From Orientallactaga sibirica (Eukaryota > Chordata > Mammalia > Rodentia > Dipodidae), in the NCBI GenBank assembly GCA_036365145.1, contig JAEOAD010000018.1, positions 13,808,501-13,872,500 on the forward strand: a stretch of DNA of 64,000 nucleotides, read 5' to 3'. Position 1 is the stretch's first letter. Every line of letters starts with the position of its first letter. The notes beneath the pieces are model-generated. The model saw nothing but the letters and a program-made list of their open reading frames with translations. It searched no databases and was not told the DNA's origin. Shown here piece by piece: positions 11,375-22,483 of the stretch. A program made the translations under genes and the position numbers.

Positions 11375-12556
11375 GTGGAGAATAAGCATGATCACAGGAA
11401 GGCTCCTAGGAGGAGGTTGTTTTTGTCTGGTTCAGAGTTGATAGTGTATTGTGTATACAGTCACTGATAAATCACTGGGTACCTACTGTGTGCATGTCCT
11501 CTTCTGGAGCTTGCAATATATATGTTCAGTAACATCAGTACACACAAAGAGCAAATCCTTCAGTAGAGGGGGATTCCAAGCATCTCTCACAGAACTGGCA
11601 TGTATTTATCAGAAAATGAAAATGAGCTGAGATGACTCTGAGAAAGGCACATGATCCCTGGTGTAGTGCCAATCAGAAGGCTTCAGAGCAGAGACCATAA
11701 TTAACATGTATGAGCTGCAAAGGTTGACAGAAATTGACAGCAACGAAGGTGTACAAAGAATGCTGCCTGCTATTGTCCTCTGTGGTGAGTGGCTAGGACT
11801 GATGGTCAGTTTTCAGATCTTGGGTCTGGATTGAAAAACCAGAAACAGGAAAATAAAGGTCACCTTTCTCAGTGTAGTTCATATCAGCTTCAAGGGTAAC
11901 AGTTTTGCCTGCCTTCTGATCTCCATTTTCCCTACTCCACATAGGCATTGGCAACGAGACTATTGCTAATGAAGTCGAGGTGACTTTATAACCCCTGATG
12001 ACTTGACATGCTGTTCTCCAGCTGAAGTTTTCACTTTGATTGGCCCAAACCCAAAACAGAAAGTTGACTACTTCTGGTGATTAAAAGCTCCCTTGATGAT
12101 TTTTTAAAGGGATTGTTCAAAGCTTTTAGTGCTGCCGAGTAGGGAATTACACTTTACTTCCCTAAAACTCCTCGAGCAAATGTGCATGGACACAGCAGTC
12201 TTTTTTTTTCCTGCTGCACAACACTGCAGAGAATTTCCATTTAAGGGTAACAGCCTTTTAGTGGGAGGTTAAGTGATTCTTGTGTATATAATTTATAAGG
12301 CACTCAGAACTTTTTGTACAAAAGCATATTGTAGAAGTAAAATTATTATTACTTACATTATTATTAGCTTAGACTATATCATTCTTGTATAAGACATTAG
12401 TTTCTGAGCTAGGGATTTAAAGTAGAGTTGTTGATCATAAAGAAAAGAAAGAATAGCTCTAACTTGGAGATGAACAAGCAAACCATGTAAGGAAATTTGG
12501 TGTATGCATTTCATTTTCCTTAAAATGAACTATCTTGATATTGTCCAGGCTTCAAA
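11375..12556. other. Unique sequence, possibly conserved in part; weak L2-like patch
   Basis: The stretch 11460-11560 ('gggtacctactgtgtgcatg') resembles an L2 3' end. The stretch 11960-12260 has more balanced composition and no repeat signature. I find no coding exon in it. Confidence 0.35.
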
Positions 12557-12563
12557 AAATATT

Positions 12564-12610
<47 letters not shown>

Positions 12611-12784
12611 TGTGTGTGTGTGAGAGAGAGAGAGAGGAGCAGATAGCGAATGGGTATACCAGGGCCTCTAGCCACTGCAACCAGATATATGTGCCTCCTT
12701 GTGCATCTGGTTATATGTGGATACTAGGGAATCAAACCTAGGTCCTTGGTTTGCTGGCAGGTGCTAAACCATTTCTCCAGCCCC
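12557..12784 (-). mobile_element. B2-type SINE (antisense)
   Basis: A long (ATTT)n tail (12561-12609) and a (GT)n/(GA)n run lead into 'accagggcctctagccactg' and end 'ccatttctccagcccc', the reversed B2 head. Confidence 0.92.
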
Positions 12785-12839
12785 ATTTTGTAAGTACTTC
12801 AATGAAATAGATAGGGAAGAGTGACTGGTTGGCATGTAC

Positions 12840-12866
12840 ACGAGTACACATACACACACACACACT
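12840..12866. repeat. Short (CA)n microsatellite
   Basis: A degenerate start followed by about seven perfect CA units. Confidence 0.85.
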
Positions 12867-13702
12867 CTCCAATCCTACAAATTATTTGGATCATCTGTTT
12901 ATCTCTGCCTACATGTACCTTGCCTGGAAATTGTCAAATTTCATAATTATCAGGGGGATACTTATAAATTGAGATGCAGAAAAGAAAATTATGTACTTTT
13001 GTGTGTCTACCTTTCCCTAAAGAGCTTGCTCTAGATTTAGGTACCTTGTCAGCATTTGCACATTTATTATTCCCAGGGGGGCAGGAATGGGAAGAGAAGG
13101 ATAATATAAAGTTTGATTAATGTTTCAATTCCTTTAGGTAAAAAATATATTAAACCAATCTTTTCCCCATTATTATCAAATTAATTAAAGTATTATAAAA
13201 TCCATTATAAGCTTTGAATATATTTATGTGAGTATTACACATGAGTGTATGCAACAGAAAGACATCAAAATCAGGATCCTAAGCACAAGGAAATTGATTT
13301 CTTCCTCATGAGAGAAGATTGGGTGTTGGCAGAGTGGGTGTGGAGGTTCTGTGTTTTGAAGACACAGGATTCTTTCATCTTACCATTCTTCTATTCCTAG
13401 TAGGATGCCTCTTTGTCCAAAATGATTAGCATTTGTTTTAATAGGAGAAAGAAGGGAAGGAAAAAATATATATGGTATATATATAGTCCCTTGTAAGGAC
13501 ACTTCATAAACATCTCACTAAGTCTAACTGTTCATATATCACTGAACAGAAATTAGTCAGACAACCAACATCTAGCTGGCAAATATATTTTTTATGATAC
13601 TGCATCCAACTAAAGTTTAACTTTCTGTGATAAAGTAGAATTAATAGCAAAGCCATTTTGTAACTTCTGTGATATTTAGGTTGATTTGAAATTGAAATTT
13701 GT

Positions 13703-13865
13703 GCCGGGCATGGTGGTGCATGCCTTTAATCCCAGCACTCGGGAGGCAGAGGTAGGAGGACCACTGTGAGTTCAAGCCACCCTGAGATTACATAGTGAAT
13801 TCCAGGTCAGTCTGAGCTGGAGTGAGACCCTACCTTGAAAAACAAAGCCAAAAAAAAAAAAAAAA
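13703..13865 (+). mobile_element. B1 SINE
   Basis: It has the 5' end 'gccgggcatggtggtgcatg', the 7SL-like body and a poly(A) tail, with direct repeats 'tgaaatttgt' at 13693-13702 and 13866-13875. The internal A box/B box region is of Pol III type, but activity cannot be judged. Confidence 0.95.
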
Positions 13866-13890
13866 TGAAATTTGTTTTGGGAAACTGAAA

Positions 13891-14275
13891 TTGTTTTTTT
13901 TTTTTTTTAAAATAGTTATGTAGATAGTGTGTACACAGTCATGCTGGTACCTCCTCCCTGTCCTCCCCCCTCATTGTTGGGGAATGTGAGTCATGCATTG
14001 TGGAGGTAGCCATCAGTTATGGGGAAGAGGCAATGTCTCTGTGCATAATGACCCAACTTGTGGCTCTAACAATCTTTCCGCCCCCTCTTACAACAAATTT
14101 CCCTGAGCCATGTTGGGTTAATTTTAGTTCTACTTCACTGATGAAGTCTAGAGAGCCTTTGTGTCTCTGGATATCTGGTTTAGTAGGAGTTGAATGTTCT
14201 CTGGGTCTGTCTCCTTCACCCTTGTGTTGTTACCAGGTTCACCAAGAAAGCTGCTCAGTGGAATGGAACCCATAG
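13891..14275 (-). mobile_element. Family X repeat (antisense)
   Basis: A poly(T) head is followed by the reverse complement of the family X 3' end: 'aatgtgagtcatgcattgtg', 'gtggctctaacaatctttcc', then 'ccaggttcaccaagaaagct'. The open frames of 61-92 codons over 14000-14533 come from this repeat and its flank and are not genes. Confidence 0.8.
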
Positions 14276-14279
14276 CTGA

Positions 14280-14874
14280 AATTGTTTCTTGAGAGGATGG
14301 AGAATTTGACTTGGCTTAAACTCCTTTGATTTTCTTGGGTATAAATCAGTTTTCTGGGACATGGTGTAGGGTAGTGGAATGGCTGGAGTGCTGTGTTCTT
14401 GTTCCTGCTGAGTTTTGGCTTCATTCCGTGGCCTCATCATTAAATAAGAAGTTTGTATTGTAGTCCATTCAGGAATTATTTCAGTTCTTATTCCCTTTTT
14501 TAGTTTCTGAGGTTTTACAGTTGAGGTACACATGAATGTCTACATACACTTATGTATTTCTATATGATACATAACTTAAACTTATTTCTAGAATCATAAA
14601 TAATATAGGCATTACAACCATATTACTGAAGTGTAACTTGATTAATTGTTTCAATCTGCATGTTCTTTGCTTTTCATGAAAATAATTGTAGCTTGTCTGG
14701 AAATAGAGAAACTGAAGAAGAGCCATTTACCTCTTCCAAATTGTAAGTCAAATATTCATTTCAAAGAACAAACCCTTCTGTTTTTCTTGCTGTTGTTTTT
14801 TCATGTTGCTATTGTTTATTCATTATCTTCTATGTGAACCTTAACCTGGAACCTTTGAGATTTGTATTGTTAAA
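14280..14874. other. Unique sequence, no feature recognised
   Basis: The start may be the far 5' part of the neighbouring family X copy. The rest shows no gene, RNA or repeat that I can name. Confidence 0.4.
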
Positions 14875-14884
14875 TATGTGATGT

Positions 14885-15048
14885 GTTGGGTGGTGGCATA
14901 TATCTTTAATCCCAGCACTTGGGAGGCAGAGGTAAGAGAGTCACTGAGAGTTCATGAGTTTGAAGTCACCCTGAGACTACATAGTGAATTCCAGGTCAGC
15001 CTGGGCTAGCATGAGACCCTACCTAGAACACAAACAAAGAAACAAAAA
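14885..15048 (+). mobile_element. B1 SINE
   Basis: The sequence 'gtggcatatatctttaatcc' through 'gagaccctacctagaacac' is a B1 with an A-rich tail. Direct repeats 'atgtgatgtg' lie at 14875-14884 and 15049-15058, and the right-hand copy has expanded into the adjoining microsatellite. Confidence 0.92.
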
Positions 15049-15112
15049 AATGTGATGTGATGTGTTGTGATGTGATGTGATGATGTGATGTGATGTGATG
15101 TGATGTGATGTG
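15049..15112. repeat. (GATGT)n pentanucleotide microsatellite
   Basis: About twelve units, with one TTGTG interruption and one 3-nt short unit. It begins exactly with the right-hand target duplication of the B1 insertion, so it probably grew from that duplication. Confidence 0.95.
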
Positions 15113-15605
15113 GTAGACTCCATGACTCTGGGATGTCCATGCACATTGGTGTTAATATTGCTGGGAAGCAATAATGTGGACAACTGTACTCTGTGCTCAT
15201 TTCCTACTGTTTTGATTGGTTTCATTTTCTTGTCCATTTGTTCATTTTTTTTGTCCTGTTGGTGGCATAACAGAAAATTCTTCTTGGGACTTACTTTGTG
15301 CTTCTGGGTAGCTGCTCTAAAGCTCATGAAGATGCTCCTTTCATGACAGTGGGCAGTTATGGCCTTTCTAAACTGTTCTAATGTGTTTTACTGGACATTT
15401 TCATGAGAACTAGTAGGAAAAACTGAAGCAATACCAACAAAGAAATATTGGCTATATTTCTTCTTAACTTTCAATATTTGAACTTAAGAGGAAAATAATT
15501 CTGAAATTACATTATTTCTTTCAAATCCCATGCAAATCAGGGTGAGCAAACAAGAGGAACAAATACTGCCTTTCTTTGTTCCTAAAGCAAAAATATGGTT
15601 GACTA

Positions 15606-15824
15606 GGGCTGGAGAGATGGCTTAGTGGTTAAGACTCATGCTTGCATAGCTTAAAGACCCCTGTTCGATTTCCAGGTCCCACACAAGCCACATGCACATG
15701 GTGGTGCATCCATCTGGAGTTCATTTGCGGTGGCTAGAGGCCCTGGTGTGCCATTCTCACTCTCTTTCTCTCCCCCCTGTTTCTTTGTCTCTAATAAATA
15801 AATGAAAATCTAAAAATCTAAAAG
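15606..15824 (+). mobile_element. B2-type SINE
   Basis: It has the head 'gggctggagagatggcttag', the body 'catgcacatggtggtgcatc', a CT-rich stretch and an A-rich tail. A 15-bp target duplication with one mismatch (aaatatggttgacta / aaatattgttgacta) lies at 15591-15605 and 15825-15839. Confidence 0.95.
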
Positions 15825-16152
15825 AAATATTGTTGACTAAATATTTTAGATTGACCCATATGGAATTGCTACTTAGGAAAAGAAAGTCAAACCAAAGCAA
15901 TTTATAATGGTTCAACCTCATAGCAGGATAAAGAGGATATCTTTGGTCTTAAAGCTAACATCATTTGAAATTTTCATTTATAAAAAGAGTTTGAAAAAAA
16001 GAAAGAAAAAGTGTTTGGCTATTAGGTGATATTTTCAAATACTAAGAAATATATATTTATTATTGATAATAAAACAATATAGTTTAAAAAACATTCTTTC
16101 CAAGATGAAAAATCAAAAGAGGTCAGCTAATGCTTAACAATAAATTACATAA

Positions 16153-16307
16153 GCCAGGCATGGTGGCACATGCCTTTAATCCCAGTACTCGGGATGCAGA
16201 GGTAGGAGGATCGCCATGAGTTCTAGGCTACCCTGAGACTACATAGTGAATTCCAGTTCAGCCTGAGCCAGAGTGAGACCCTACCTCAAAAAATAAAATA
16301 AAATAAA
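16153..16307 (+). mobile_element. B1 SINE
   Basis: It runs from 'gccaggcatggtggcacatg' to 'gagaccctacctc' and has an (AAAAT)n tail. No clear target duplication is visible. Confidence 0.92.
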
Positions 16308-17610
16308 CCCCATAAAATTCCATTTTTGGTTTGCAAAAGGAAGTTTATTGAAAGTGAAAAATGATATTTAATCTTTCATGCCATGAACTCGATTCAGCTA
16401 TATATATAGGTTAAAAAATGAACTATCTAAAGAAAGCTTTCCTGGTCCTTTAATTTCTTAATTTATAAATGAACACTAAATACAACAATGCTTAAGGAAA
16501 TCTGCAACAAATGAAATGTGGAGAACTTTGTTGTGGAAAATGACACCCTTTGAGAGCTTCCAGTGCTCTCCAAAGGCAAAGATACACATTTACAAATTAT
16601 CTTAATGAGCAGAGGGACATACATTTCCATCAGGAGTGATTCAGCATCCACACAGACAATTGAAGAGGAAAGAAGATTTCTGCCCCTTCTTGCTTGTGTC
16701 AGACCCACTGCGATGTTTGTCTACACTCCAGAGGCCTCTAAGCACTTCAGCATGGGTAAACTCACTCCAGGGTCAAAGAAGACACCCAGCACTATAGAAG
16801 AGAAGGGCAGGACAGGGCCAGGATGGAGTTAATCAGGGCTCTCACTGTGACTTGTTATTTCTCTGGGGATTATGACTGTGTCTGTTTTGGGTGGTCCTTA
16901 TTTCTCTTGACTGTGGGAGTAAGTAAGCCACCAGCTTGCTTCCTTATAAGATAAATGCTGAGTGCTCCAGGTAGCCTATGCTTGGCTCTCCTGGTTACTA
17001 AGGAACCATTTCCCCTGCTGGTTACTAAGACAGGGAGGAGGGAAGAAAGGAATAAAACTAGCACAGGAATCAGAGTCCCTCCCTCCTCAGCCTGGTTTCA
17101 TTACGCTTTCAAATTTTAGACTCTGATTACCAATCTGAGAGAAGAAGCCATTCCCCCCAAACTAGAAACCCTCCAGATATAAAAAGGTTCTGAATGGCAT
17201 TTTAGTTTTTTTCTCCCTGAACTGATATGCAAATTTCTAATTTACTTAAAGCACACTGTCATGCATTATAATAAAGTCTAATACATGCTTCCATGTAATT
17301 ATGCATAATAACTAGTGATCAGTTGGAGGAGGGAAGGAAAGAAGGGAATTGTGTTTCCAGCTGGCCCTCCACACCTGCACATAACAGACAACTCCTTTCA
17401 ATGTAGAGGAAACATGATAATGACATATGATATTAAATACAAACATTAATTCTTAGGGACAAAACATAAGGAAGGGGTCCATCAATTAAGATGTGTGATA
17501 GTGAGCAAATGAAATTACATTGCACATCATCTTAAAGAAAAATAAGAACTAAGCAAAATGAAAACCTTAATTTGCTATTTACTGCAATAATCCTAATGGC
17601 ATTAGCCTTA
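16308..17610. other. Unique sequence, candidate conserved stretch at 17100-17330
   Basis: I recognise no repeat or gene. The 17100-17330 part is AT-rich and has several homeodomain/POU-like words, including an exact ATGCAAAT octamer near 17228 and 'taattatgcataataa' near 17297. Open frames on both strands at 16463-16832 lack family features. Confidence 0.35.
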
Positions 17611-17945
17611 CTTTTCTTTTTTTTTTTTTTTTTTTTTTTTTTTGGCAAGAAAGCTTTATGTGGGCCACTTGAATCATGGTGTTACCCATTCTTCCTTCAT
17701 ATTCACACGTTTGATTTAAGACCCCCACATTGCACTAGCAGCCTTTCATTGACAAAACAAGTAAAATCCTAGAGGGCCTAGAATGAAAATTTTCAGGAGT
17801 CCAGTGGGGCCTCAACCAGTGAGGAAAGAAAACAATATCAGGAAATGCTTTGTGAACAGGAAAGTCTAATTTTAATCTTAACAGACTTATTATCCTGTCT
17901 ATTTTCTCTGCAAGCTTTGTGGTAGAGATGGATTTGGGCATTTAT
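17611..17945 (-). other. Poly(T)-headed segment, possible retrotransposed 3' end
   Basis: An approximately 32-nt T run at about 17612-17643 is followed directly by non-repeat sequence. Read on the minus strand this would be a transcript end with CATAAA 15-20 nt before a poly(A) tail. A 68-codon frame (17735-17941, minus) overlaps it but I recognise no family. I could not find the flanking direct repeat that would prove insertion. Confidence 0.3.
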
Positions 17946-18009
17946 ACGTTGCAGTTCTATGCAAAAGGTAATGAAAATAGTAGTTGGGATCATTAGAGAG
18001 TGTTTTTGA

Positions 18010-18200
18010 CCTGGTTTTGCTATGTAACTCCATTAATTAGTAGTTGTGTGATTGTAGGCAAGAGACTTAACTATAAAGACTCAATGTCTTCATCTATAAA
18101 ATGGGAATTGAAATGCCTACAACAAACACCTGATAGTATAATTATGAGGATCAAATGAGATAACACATCAAATAGTGCTTACAAACCAATGAAAAAAAAA
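18010..18200 (+). repeat. MIR SINE remnant
   Basis: The sequence 'gtgtgattgtaggcaagaga', 'cttcatctataaaatggga', 'gaggatcaaatgagataac' is in MIR order with moderate divergence. Confidence 0.85.
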
Positions 18201-18777
18201 TCTATCTTACAATAGTGGTCATAGATAACAGAATATAGTTTCTCCACAATGCTTTACATCAGTAAAAAGAAATTATGGTGTATAAAACTTCATAATAACT
18301 GTTTTATACGTAAAACGTGTATACTGGTCAAGATTGAGTGTCAGTAGGGGCTGAAGAAGAATCAATGAAGGTTTACTAACATCAGCTATTCAAATGTTGA
18401 TTAAATTCTCTGGGCTACTTAGAGAAGACTATCTTTTTGAAGGATATTACTAGATAAATAAAATCTAGACTATACAAGATAAATAAGAGCCACAATATAC
18501 CCTTTACCTTGAATTGATGTAGAATTATGTAGAAATGAAAATAGAGCCACTTTCCAGTCCTACTTCAACTACATAGATGTTTCCCAAGATTGCAGTCCCT
18601 TTGGCTTTTCAGATATTTTCCTGTTATTCCAATAGACTCATTAGTGGAGAAAAATATGTCCTTTGGTATTGTGGGTCTAGAATGCCATGAAAGAACAGTA
18701 AAATGTAGGAAAATAAATGAAGTATAGAGATTTAAAGTTTTTTTTTAAATTTTTGACATAAGCACAACAGACTGGCT

Positions 18778-19034
18778 TTTTTTTTTTTTAATGTGAGAGA
18801 GTGAGAGCAAGAGAGAGAGGGAGAGAGAGACACAGAGAGAAAGAGAGATAATTGGTGTGCCAGGCTTTCCAGCCACTTCAGTTGAACTCCAGACGAGTGC
18901 ACCACCTTGTGCACATGTGTGACCTTGTGTGCTTACATCACCTTGTGTGTCTGGCTTACATGGGACCCGAAGAGGTGAACATGGATCCTAGGCATCGCAG
19001 GCAAGTACCTTAACAGCTAAGCCATCTCTCTAGT
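18778..19034 (-). mobile_element. B2-type SINE (antisense)
   Basis: A poly(T) tract and a long GA-rich run (reversed CT tail) lead to 'ttccagccacttcag' and end 'ctaagccatctctctagt'. An internal duplication of the 'caccttgtg' phrase (18900-18950) makes it longer than its neighbours. Confidence 0.9.
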
Positions 19035-19647
19035 GTGAGATTTAGAAGATTGGCCTCCATGTAGCCAAATCTTGTACAATGCCAATACTATGGGCCAAGG
19101 ATACTGCTGCTAGGAGGTTGATATGAGATATCCCAGAAATGGTTGGATTTCTGAGAGTGGCCCAGTAAAATAGTTCAAAGAACAGGTGCTCACTTCAGGA
19201 GTAGAATCCTTGCTTTCTTTCCTTTCAGAGCTTTACCATTATATCCTTGACCTTCATTGATTGTAATTTTTCTGTACTTGTGCTTTAAATTCTATTGCAG
19301 AAGCTTTTGATGATGGATTAAGTATCTCAGCCTCCAGGACATTTGTATACTGAAAGAGATTGGAAAGGCAGCCTTTTGGTGCATTGTACATTGAAGAGAG
19401 TAGACACATTATTGGTAAGAACAAAGTGGTGGGCCATTGGTCTGGGTTTTAATCCATCTGTTAAAGCTTATTTTCAACAATACTTTTTTTTAAACAAAAG
19501 CTACAAAATCTCCACTGAGTGATTAGTATGATCTAATTAATGTATCAGGATGAATAATGAGGTGAACATAACACCATTCCTGTCCACATGAATCTTAATA
19601 TTCAAGACAGGAATGTAACTAGAACCTTTAACATAGTGTTGTGAGTT
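19035..19647. other. Unique sequence, no feature recognised
   Basis: It lies between a B2 SINE and the LINE-1 3' end. I see no coding or RNA signal. Confidence 0.45.
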
Positions 19648-20882
19648 TTTCTTTTGTATTTTTTATTGACATTTTCTGTTCTTACAGACAATAAAACATG
19701 ATATTTCCCTTCCTTACCCCATTATGAGGGTTTTGTAAAGGTATTGCTAGGCCTTGCAAGGTCATGGAGATTGAGTCCAATTTCTGTCTGGACAGTTGTA
19801 TTGTAAGGAGTGGTAACCTTCCTTTGCCTCTTACATTCTTTCAGTCACCTCTTTCACAATGGACCCTGAGCGTTGGAGGGTGTGATAGAGATGTTTCAAT
19901 ACTGGAGAGTCCTCCATCCCTTCTTCTCAGCATTATGTTGTCTTTTGGGTCATCCCAGTGGTCATCGCCATCTGAAAAGAGAAGCGTCTCTAACCAGAAA
20001 TGAGAGTAGCATTAATACATGAATATTAACATTAAGTGAAGTGGTTTCAGGGCAGTTTGGTGGGAATAATATATACATTTAGCCAGACAAGAGCAGGTTT
20101 TATATCCCTAAGGCTCATGACCTCCCCTGCCACAGGCTTTTGATTAGGTTTTTCAGTACCAGGCATGAATTACCTCCCATAGAGTGGGCCTTACAGTCCA
20201 ATTAGAGAGCAGTTGGTTTCCCCCAGAGCAGACATGCCACCATTGCACTCATTCCATCAAACTTGAGGCTGGCCAAACTTGAGGCTTCCAGTGTCCACTG
20301 ACTTCACTGATGACTTCTGTCTCCCATAGGGCTGCATGCAGTACAGCTTGTTCCAGCTTTCAGTTGGCTGATCTACAAGGAGAAGGTTTTCTGCTCAGCA
20401 CTAGCTTGATTTCTCAGTGAGCTTGCTGCTCAGGGATGTGAAGTCTTCTGCAATAGGGTCTTACCATCTGTTGCTCAAGGAAAACCAAGGGCCTTGGCAA
20501 TAGCCTGAAATGTTTTGGAGGCAACAGGGAACTCCCTGGCCAATAACTCACTGGAAGGAATCCCATCCCTGTCACTGAAAATTTTCTAGTAACAATCTAT
20601 GGCTTCTGTATTTGCCATTATTCAAAGAAATGGTTTTCATATGTTTATTCAGAATATATTGAATTTTGATTGACTCTCGCCCCCCACCCTTTTTTACAGT
20701 TTCTTCACCTAGCCTAGCTTAGGCCTTTCCCCTCCCTGTAATCTGTTCTTCTACTTACATATATGTAATGCCATCCCCTTAAGTCCTTCCATTTCCTCCC
20801 TCTCTTATAGTCTTTTTATAGCTTACTGGCCTCTGTTACTGATATTTGGTTCCAGCTCACACACAAGTCTACACATTTGTAG

Positions 20883-21984
20883 CTAGGATCCACATATGAG
20901 AGAGAACATGTGACATTTGGCTTTCTGGGCCTGGGTTTTCTCACTTAGTATAATCCTTTCCAGATCCATCCATTTCCCTGAAAATTTCATAATTTCATTT
21001 TTCTTTACCACTGAATAGACCTCCATTGTGTAAATGTACCACATCTTTATTATCCATTCATCTGTGGAGGGACAGCTAGGCTGGTACGTTTTCCTAACTA
21101 TTGTGAATAGAGCAGCAATAAACATGGTTGTGCAAGTATCTCTAAGGTAGTGAGAAGAGTCCTCTGGGTATATGCCTAGGAGGGCTATAGCTGGATCATA
21201 TAGTAAATCTATTTTCAGCTGTCTCAAGAACCTCCACACTGATTTCCACAATGGCTATACAAGATTACATTTCCACCAATAGTACAGAAGTTTTTCCATT
21301 TTTCTGTATCCTTGCCAATATTTATTGCCATTTGTTTTCTTGATGGTAGCCATTCAGACAGGAGTGAGATAGAATCTCAAAGTGGTTTTAATTTGCATTT
21401 CCCTGATGGCTAAGGATGTAGAACACTTTTTTATATGTTTATATGCCATTTGTATTTCTTCTGATGAGAAACTCCATTTAGTTCCATAGCACATTTTTTT
21501 AATTGGGTTGTTTGATTTCTTATTGTTCTGTTTTTTGAGTTTTTGTATTTTCTGGTTATTAATCCTGTGTCAGATGTGTAGCTGGCAAAGATTTTCTCCC
21601 ATTCTGTAGGTTGTCTCTTTGCTCTATTCAGTGTCCTTTGCTATACAAAAGCTTTGTAATCTCATGAGATCCCAGTGGTTGATTGCTGGTTTTATTTCCT
21701 GTGCAATTGAGGTTATATTCAGAAAGTCATTGTCTATGCCAGTATGTTAAAGAGGTTCCCCTACCTTTTTCTGTAGCAATTTCAGAGTTTCAGGTCTGAT
21801 ATTAAAGTCCCTGATCCACTTAGACTTGATTCTTGTGAAAGGAGAAAGTCAAGGATCTATTTTCATCCTTCTACATATAGATACCCAGTTTTCCCAGCAC
21901 CACTTGTTGAAGAGGCTATCTTTTCTACAGTGAATATTTTTGGCATTTTTGTCAAAAATCAGATGGCTGTAGCTGCCTATAGCT
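20883..21984 (-). pseudogene. LINE-1 ORF2 C-terminal third (decayed)
   Basis: ORF2 encodes the LINE-1 endonuclease/reverse transcriptase that copies L1 RNA at the nicked target. This piece includes a 122-codon open stretch (21251-20883) ending in the characteristic carboxyl terminus: 'DPAIALLGIYPEDSSHY' followed by 'TMFIAALFTIVRKTYQPS' and 'KKMWYIYTMEVYS'-like text. Upstream, near 21930-21900, the frame carries the 'KWCWEN' motif found about two-thirds along ORF2. Endonuclease and polymerase catalytic segments are absent from this piece, so it cannot be active. Confidence 0.9.
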
Positions 21985-22150
21985 TAAAATACCATTTTCC
22001 ATCCTTTCACCCTAAGACAGTGTTTATATTTTATTCAGAGATGAGTTCCTGGAGGCAACAAATGGCAGGATCCTGCCTTTTAATCCAGTCTGCAAGCCTG
22101 TGTCTTTTGGTTGGGGCATTGAGGCCACTGATATGTTATTATTGAAGGGT
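21985..22150 (-). pseudogene. LINE-1 ORF2 N-terminal endonuclease remnant
   Basis: Translated on the minus strand, 22140-21985 gives 'LNAPTKRHRLADWIKRQDP', the start of the apurinic-endonuclease domain of L1 ORF2, and then joins abruptly near 21985 to sequence from the last third of ORF2. Compared with a normal ORF2 of roughly 1,280 codons, about 800 codons are missing between the two pieces. The rest of the endonuclease and the whole polymerase are gone. Confidence 0.8.
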
Positions 22151-22483
22151 ATGTATTTATTCTCACCATTCTTGTTTTTTTAGTGCTTCCTGTTTTCCCT
22201 TTACTCGCTTGTTTTAACTGTTATTTGAGTATGGTTTAATTTTCCTATTTCCTCCTGTGTGTGTTTTGCTTCCTCTTCAGTGTGAAAGATTCCTTCAAGT
22301 ATTTTCTGTAGAGCTAGTTTAGTTGCCATAAATTCCTTTAGCCTGTTTTTGTTGTGGAGTATCCTTATTTCTCCATCAATTTGTATAGATAGCTTTGCAG
22401 GATTAAGTAATCTTGGCTGACACTTGTTATCTTTCAGAATGTGGAATACATCATTCCAAGCCCTTCTGGATTTTTTTGTTTGT

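Noticed and set aside
14240..14330. Possible 5' inversion (twin priming) in the family X copy at 13.9-14.3 kb
   Set aside because: 'cagtggaatggaacccatag' resembles 34411-34435 in the opposite relative orientation, but the match is about 30 nt and a colinear alignment is equally possible.
15049..15112. CRISPR-like or satellite array
   Set aside because: Units are 5 nt without spacers, i.e. a microsatellite. The genome is mammalian and no CRISPR array is expected or seen.
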